Below are positions 22,085-26,223 of a stretch of 26,223 nt of DNA, in pieces. The notes under the pieces were generated by a model. It was not told the origin of the DNA and searched no databases. It saw only the letters and a program-made list of their open reading frames with translations. The DNA is taken from contig LOES01000200.1 in assembly GCA_001515955.1 (NCBI GenBank), positions 1-26,223 on the forward strand. The letters run 5' to 3'. The DNA comes from Clostridia bacterium BRH_c25 (GTDB lineage Bacteria; Bacillota_A; Clostridia; Lutisporales; Lutisporaceae). Positions within the stretch are counted from its first letter, which is position 1, and every line of letters begins with the position of its first letter. The translations under genes and the position numbers were made by a program.

Positions 22085-23488
22085 CTAGAATGGACCGAAA
22101 TTCATCATAACAGCCCCTATGAGTAAGAGAATGGCCGCGCCCCAAATCATCAGCATAAAGGGCAGAATATATCTTAACCATTTATCGAAAGAGATTTTTG
22201 CATACATCAGGAAAGCAACCAGCGCACCGACTGTCGGATAGCAAAGGTTAGACAATCCGTCTCCAAACTGGTATGACAATATGGCTATCTGCCGGTTCAG
22301 ACCGATAATATCCGATGCCGGTATCATAATCGGCATTGTGACCATCGCCTGTCCGCTGCCGGAAGGAATAAAGAAGTTGATAATTGTCTGCACTGCAAAC
22401 ATGGCAATGGATGTGAAAAACGGAGACAAGCCTTTCAACGGTAAGGATATGAAATATACAATAGTATCGGCGATATGGCCTTGATCCAGTATGACCTGAA
22501 TAGCTCTGGCCAGACCTACTGCCATGGCACCGATGAAAATAGCCTTGCCCCCTTCCAATAATTCATCGGCAATCCTGCCGCTTTTATAACCGGAAATGAT
22601 ACCGGCAATAATGGCACCAATAATATATGTTGCGGACATCTGGGGGATACCCCACTTCATATTGATAGTTCCGTATACAATCATACCGATGGTTGCGGCT
22701 AATGTAAGCAGAACCAGCTTATGCCTTGTTGTAAATTCAGCTTTTTCATCCTGGTCACTTACTAAATGGGATATATCCATACCGTAAACAACGCTTTTTG
22801 TAGGATCTTTTTTAACCTTTTTCGCATACCGCAAAACATAGCTGATAGATATAAACATAAAGACAGCAAATATGAACAAGCGATATCCAAAGCCTGAAAA
22901 CATCGGCAGCTCACCGATGGTCTGGCCTATACCCACATTCCACGGGTTTGAGGGTCCGGCTGACCAGCCCATGACAATACCTATCAGTGCAATGGAGATA
23001 CCAACCAGGGTATCATAGCCCAATGCCAGGGCAATTCCAATACACAGCGGTGCAAAGGGTATGGCTGCCTCCAGCATTCCGGGGAAGGCACCAAGGCTTC
23101 CGAAGAAAAGCATAATGGCCGCAAGAACCCAGTGGCCTTTTTCTTCTCCTATATTTCTGGTCAAGCTGAATATGGCTGCCCGGATTGCTCCGGTACTGTC
23201 AAACACGCGGATAGAGCCTCCAATCAGCAGGATCATGATAATTAATGCAGACGCAGCCATTATTCCGTTAGGGACTGCAGTAAAGAAGTCAAATATTTTT
23301 ACAGGTGTCTGCTCAATGTAATGGAAGCTTTCCGCATCAACTACTTGCCTTCCGTTTACATCTATGCGGTTGAATTCTCCGGCAGGAATAATATAGGTCA
23401 TGATACCGACAACAACAATAATTGAGAATAAAAGAACGAATGCGTGGGGGAATTTAAACTTTTTTGTTGCAGATGTTGAACTGTTCAT
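22085..23488 (-). CDS. yfcC: YfcC-family membrane carrier (DcuC/ion transporter superfamily)
   Basis: This 467-residue integral membrane protein has about 11-12 hydrophobic helices. The N-terminal FPHAFVLLFSIIVVVGIMTYIIPAGEF, the loop MGWSAGPSNPWNVGIGQ, and the C-terminal NFFIPSGSGQAMVTMPIMIP with FGDGLSNLCYPT are the hallmarks of the YfcC group. Its relatives carry dicarboxylates or basic amino acids and peptides. The substrate cannot be read from sequence. GGGAGGG lies 7-8 bases before the ATG. It is transcribed alone, between a two-component system upstream and a soluble chemoreceptor downstream. The upstream gap has a perfect 11-bp inverted repeat that may bind the adjacent response regulator. 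Confidence 0.9.
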   Translation of the reverse strand: MNSSTSATKKFKFPHAFVLLFSIIVVVGIMTYIIPAGEFNRIDVNGRQVVDAESFHYIEQTPVKIFDFFTAVPNGIMAASALIIMILLIGGSIRVFDSTGAIRAAIFSLTRNIGEEKGHWVLAAIMLFFGSLGAFPGMLEAAIPFAPLCIGIALALGYDTLVGISIALIGIVMGWSAGPSNPWNVGIGQTIGELPMFSGFGYRLFIFAVFMFISISYVLRYAKKVKKDPTKSVVYGMDISHLVSDQDEKAEFTTRHKLVLLTLAATIGMIVYGTINMKWGIPQMSATYIIGAIIAGIISGYKSGRIADELLEGGKAIFIGAMAVGLARAIQVILDQGHIADTIVYFISLPLKGLSPFFTSIAMFAVQTIINFFIPSGSGQAMVTMPIMIPASDIIGLNRQIAILSYQFGDGLSNLCYPTVGALVAFLMYAKISFDKWLRYILPFMLMIWGAAILLLIGAVMMNFGPF

Positions 23489-23540
23489 TTAATAACCCTC
23501 CCTTTTAATTAATGATGTACTGCCCCAAAATCCATACAGT

Positions 23541-23583
23541 TAATGGAAACAGATTCTGAGAATATAGCTTGTTGTTTCCATTA
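23541..23583. promoter_or_regulatory. Perfect 11-bp inverted repeat upstream of yfcC
   Basis: TAATGGAAACA (23541-23551) and TGTTTCCATTA (23573-23583) are exact inverted copies, centres 32 bp apart (about three helical turns) with a 21-base interval. The repeat lies between the histidine-kinase terminator and the yfcC start. A TATAAT on the minus strand overlaps its distal end. It is a good candidate site for a dimeric regulator such as the adjacent OmpR-type protein. Confidence 0.5.
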
Positions 23584-23587
23584 TAAA

Positions 23588-23628
23588 TAAAAAAAATGAC
23601 ACAGTAAGATATTAATTGTGTCATTTTT
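23588..23628 (-). terminator. Rho-independent terminator of the two-component operon
   Basis: On the minus strand AAAAATGACACA and TGTGTCATTTTT form a stem with a 13-base loop, followed by a long T-run (TTTTTTTTATTT). The left arm overlaps the histidine-kinase stop codon at 23621-23623. Confidence 0.88.
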
Positions 23629-25435
23629 CTGACAAAAGAGGAAGCTTGATTATGAAGCTGCTTCCCTGCATGTATTTTGAGCTGGCGTAAATTCTTCCCC
23701 CATGAGCTTCAATGATTCTTCTGGCTAAAGCCAGTCCGATACCATAGCCTTTTACTTCCCTGTCCTTTGTACGGTAAAACATTTCAAAAACCTTCTCTAT
23801 TTCCTCAGCCCGTATGCCGATCCCTTCATCCCTCACAATCAATTCCAATTCATTGGGAAGCTGGGTTATGGTTACCTGAACTGTACTTCCCTTATCAGAA
23901 TACTTGATTGCATTGGTAATCAGGTTGTTCCATACGCGGATCAGCTTGATTTTGTCTCCCGACAGGCTGCCCCCCTCTATAGAAAGGCTCCCTTCAAAGC
24001 TTCTGCCGGAGCTTTCAATTTGCCTCTTTGCGTCATCAAAGAGTAAGCTTGAAAAATCGGATATATCCAATTTTTCTGACTCAAGGATCAAAAACTTTTT
24101 TATATCATATAAGCTATCCAATATATCCTCGGTGATTTCTTCAATCTGTTCTGCCCGGGTATAAATGCCGCGCAAATACTCCTCTACTTTATCGGGATTG
24201 CTCGCAACTCCCATTTGCAGCCCTGTTGTATAACCCTTGATCAAGGTCAGGGGTGTTTTTAAGTCATGGGAAAGCTGGGTTATAAAGTCCGTCACTCCGG
24301 AGGAGATTTCCTCAATTGTATTCGTAAGGCTTTTAGAATAATTGTGAAGGCTTTGGCTTTCCCTGTGGATATTTTTGATCATATCCGATAAACTGTACTT
24401 CATCTGGTTCAGCGCTTCACTCAAGGTCCCCAATTCATCTTCGGATACAATTTCCACCGACTCCGTCAAATCACCTTCAGATAACCTCTGCACGCTTAAA
24501 ATCATTTTCTCTATGGGACGGGACATTTTTCTCCCCCAATAGGCACCGAATAAAATCATCAGGCTCAGGATGATTCCTAATATACTTAACAGATAAACGA
24601 CCATTTCACGGACCGGAGTAAGGAACTCCGCTTCAGGGGCTATAAGCAGCAGCTTCCAATCACAAGCTTCAATAGGAACGGAAACCAGCAGACGCCTTTT
24701 ATTCTGTAATATGACGGTTTCTACTGTCGGATAAGGCCGTTGAATATCCAGATACGATCCGGTGCTGACATCGAAGGCCTTGTCAAGAGGCTGCAAAACA
24801 TACTGCTTATCAGGATGGGCAATAATCATTCCATCCCTGTCCAGCAGTATCCCGAAGCCGGTCTCACCGTATGAAATACTTTTTACCTGCTGGGTAATAT
24901 TACTGATTGGAATATTCGCGGCCAATACGCCTTCAACTCCGTGAAGTTGGATAGGAAGGGCAATTGACGTTACCAGGCTTTTTTTGTTCTTATCAATATA
25001 AACCGGTGTGAAAACCGTGTCATTGGCTGTGACTGCCAGCTGATACCAGGGTCTTTGTGCCGAATTATACTCTGCTTCCGGTATCCAACCCTTGGCATCC
25101 AGCATCTTCCCGTTTTCAAAGCCAATAAATACACTATAGAACAAAGGGTCGGCTTGAGCTGCTTCCTGCAGCATTTTCTGCACCTTCTGCTCATCATAGG
25201 GTACTATGGAAGAAATATGAACAGCGGTACGTTCCAGGGATGCGATTTTTTCTTTTGCCCACCCCTGGATTCCTTCAGCATTGTATTGGGCGGATTTCAT
25301 TCCCAGCTCAGCGGCTTGCCTATAAAGGACATTCCTGAATATCAGGTAGCTGGTCACGCCTATAAATACTGCCGTCAGGATGGTAACCAGAAATAAGGCC
25401 AGGGTGATTTTTGTCCGGATCTTCCTGAATTTCAT
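23621..25435 (-). CDS. dCache-HAMP sensor histidine kinase
   Basis: This 604-residue membrane sensor has a first membrane helix at about 10-33. An extracellular dCache-like ligand domain spans about 34-275; RPWYQLAVTANDTVFTPVYID and GYIDI-like segments are typical. A second helix lies at about 277-299, with HAMP at about 300-352 ending in ELGTLSEALNQM. The HisKA box QLSHDLKTPLTLIKGY has the phosphoacceptor His390. The ATPase domain shows NLITNAIKYS, DEGIGI, FYRTKD and GYGIGLALARR. All catalytic boxes are intact. Its start overlaps the response-regulator stop (ATGA), so the pair is coupled. dCache domains commonly bind amino acids, organic acids or amines, consistent with control of the adjacent YfcC carrier; that link is inference. 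Confidence 0.94.
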   Translation of the reverse strand: MKFRKIRTKITLALFLVTILTAVFIGVTSYLIFRNVLYRQAAELGMKSAQYNAEGIQGWAKEKIASLERTAVHISSIVPYDEQKVQKMLQEAAQADPLFYSVFIGFENGKMLDAKGWIPEAEYNSAQRPWYQLAVTANDTVFTPVYIDKNKKSLVTSIALPIQLHGVEGVLAANIPISNITQQVKSISYGETGFGILLDRDGMIIAHPDKQYVLQPLDKAFDVSTGSYLDIQRPYPTVETVILQNKRRLLVSVPIEACDWKLLLIAPEAEFLTPVREMVVYLLSILGIILSLMILFGAYWGRKMSRPIEKMILSVQRLSEGDLTESVEIVSEDELGTLSEALNQMKYSLSDMIKNIHRESQSLHNYSKSLTNTIEEISSGVTDFITQLSHDLKTPLTLIKGYTTGLQMGVASNPDKVEEYLRGIYTRAEQIEEITEDILDSLYDIKKFLILESEKLDISDFSSLLFDDAKRQIESSGRSFEGSLSIEGGSLSGDKIKLIRVWNNLITNAIKYSDKGSTVQVTITQLPNELELIVRDEGIGIRAEEIEKVFEMFYRTKDREVKGYGIGLALARRIIEAHGGRIYASSKYMQGSSFIIKLPLLSEK

Positions 25436-26127
25436 GATGTGTTGCCTTCAAAGACATAGCCGACACCCCATACCGTATGAATGTATTCCGGATTATCGGG
25501 ATCCTTTTCGATTTTTCTTCTCAACCGCTTTATATTGGTGGTTACCACATTGTAATCATAAGTACTGCTGCCCCACACCCTGTTTAATATCTGTTCCTTT
25601 GTCATTACCAGTCCGGCATTTTGGACCAGATATAAAAACAACTCAAACTCTTTAGATGTAAGAGAAACCGGTATTCCATCCTTCAAAACCCGGTAATGGC
25701 CGGGATAGATTAACAAGGAACCGAAGCGCATCGTTTCATCATGCCCGGCTGACCTTTTCTCATTATAATCAGCATACCTGCGGATATTTGCCTTTACCCT
25801 TGCGACCAATTCTATCGGATCGAAAGGCTTTGTCATGTAATCATCGCTGCCTATGCCCAATCCCAATACCTTGTCGCTCTGGGAAGCTTTGGCCGTAAGG
25901 AAAATCACGGGGATATTGGTCCTCTCCCGTATTTTCTTGCATGTCTCTATACCGGACATACCCTCCATGCTTATATCCAGAACCACGAGCTTTATGGTTT
26001 CATCCAGCTTGGCCAGCGCTTCTTCCCCGCTGTAAGCTTCAACTACTTCGATAGTATGAATTTGCAGGAAGTCCTTAATCAAGTGGACAATCTCTTTTTC
26101 ATCATCTACAACCAGCACTTTATCCAT
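25432..26127 (-). CDS. OmpR/PhoB-family response regulator
   Basis: This 231-residue DNA-binding partner of the adjacent histidine kinase has a receiver domain with Asp8/Asp9, phosphoacceptor Asp51 in LVVLDISMEGMSG, the conserved threonine in VIFLTAKA, and the lysine in DYMTKPF. The C-terminal winged helix (SLTSKEFELFLYLVQNAG, VVTTNIKRLRRKIEKDP, IHTVWGVGYVF) is of the OmpR/PhoB type. I chose ATG 26127, giving MDKVLVVDD, because GGAGG lies 8 bases upstream. A longer frame from 26148 would translate that site. It follows a chemoreceptor-like gene end by one base. Likely targets are yfcC and possibly its own operon. Confidence 0.94.
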   Translation of the reverse strand: MDKVLVVDDEKEIVHLIKDFLQIHTIEVVEAYSGEEALAKLDETIKLVVLDISMEGMSGIETCKKIRERTNIPVIFLTAKASQSDKVLGLGIGSDDYMTKPFDPIELVARVKANIRRYADYNEKRSAGHDETMRFGSLLIYPGHYRVLKDGIPVSLTSKEFELFLYLVQNAGLVMTKEQILNRVWGSSTYDYNVVTTNIKRLRRKIEKDPDNPEYIHTVWGVGYVFEGNTS

Positions 26128-26128
26128 C

Positions 26129-26223
26129 TTATTCTCCTCCATTGTCATCTCTGCTTATTTTGAAAGACCGGACACCTTTTTCAAGGTGATCTGCAATTTC
26201 TTCAATTTGCCCTGCAATATCAT
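26129..26223 (-). CDS. C-terminal end of a probable methyl-accepting chemotaxis protein, partial
   Basis: Only the last 31 codons are in the window; the gene enters from the right edge in the frame starting at 26221. The residues DIAGQIEEIADHLEKGVRSFKI, then SRDDNGGE, look like the final heptads of a chemoreceptor, which typically end near a hydrophobic-FKI motif. The stop codon is one base before the response-regulator ATG, and the ribosome site for that gene lies inside this tail, so the two are likely co-transcribed. The alternative frame beginning with ATG at 26223 is short and lacks context. Confidence 0.55.
   Translation of the reverse strand, partial: DIAGQIEEIADHLEKGVRSFKISRDDNGGE

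Noticed and set aside
1..26223. tRNA, rRNA, riboswitch, CRISPR or insertion-sequence elements
   Set aside because: I saw no cloverleaf sequence, no repeat-spacer pattern, no transposase motif and no riboswitch core I could recognise; a covariance-model scan would be decisive.

Overview
The window looks like chromosomal DNA of an anaerobic, moderately AT-rich Firmicute of the class Clostridia. This rests on strong GGAGG-type ribosome binding sites, tightly packed and overlapping operons, CUT1 sugar importers without their own ATPase, ROK regulators, lipobox signal peptides and a xanthine-dehydrogenase-family hydroxylase. No database search was possible, so the taxon is inferred. Every gene except the IclR regulator lies on the minus strand, so operons read from high to low coordinates. 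I saw no RNA gene, transposase, CRISPR array or att site.

Region 1 (1-8919) is a mannoside-use locus. In transcription order it holds a ROK repressor, a ROK sugar kinase, mannose-6-phosphate isomerase (manA), a cytosolic GH38 alpha-mannosidase, two CUT1 permeases and a solute-binding lipoprotein that runs off the left edge. The order fits import of mannose-containing oligosaccharides, intracellular cleavage to mannose, phosphorylation, and isomerisation to fructose-6-phosphate.

Region 2 (8987-9587) is a single-gene lipoprotein of unknown function with its own extended -10 promoter and strong terminator.

Region 3 (9645-17131) combines three units. One is a CaiB-type CoA-transferase plus HMG-CoA-lyase pair. 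The second is a divergent IclR regulator, the only plus-strand gene. The third is an operon of LplB/LplC-type permeases, a binding lipoprotein and an ADP-ribosylglycohydrolase-family enzyme. The 346-base gap at 17132-17477 holds a good promoter and two copies of a 17-bp palindrome, which is the clearest undescribed regulatory signal here.

Region 4 (17429-22018) encodes a three-subunit molybdenum hydroxylase (molybdenum, 2Fe-2S and FAD subunits in transcription order), preceded by a small soluble chemoreceptor. Region 5 (22041-26223) has a YfcC-family membrane carrier, a dCache sensor kinase with its OmpR-type response regulator, and at the right edge what looks like the C-terminal tip of another chemoreceptor.

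I did not find a wholly new system. The most unusual combinations are the ADP-ribosylglycohydrolase inside a sugar-importer operon, the CoA-transferase/HMG-CoA-lyase pair beside it, and several precise inverted or tandem repeats in promoter regions.
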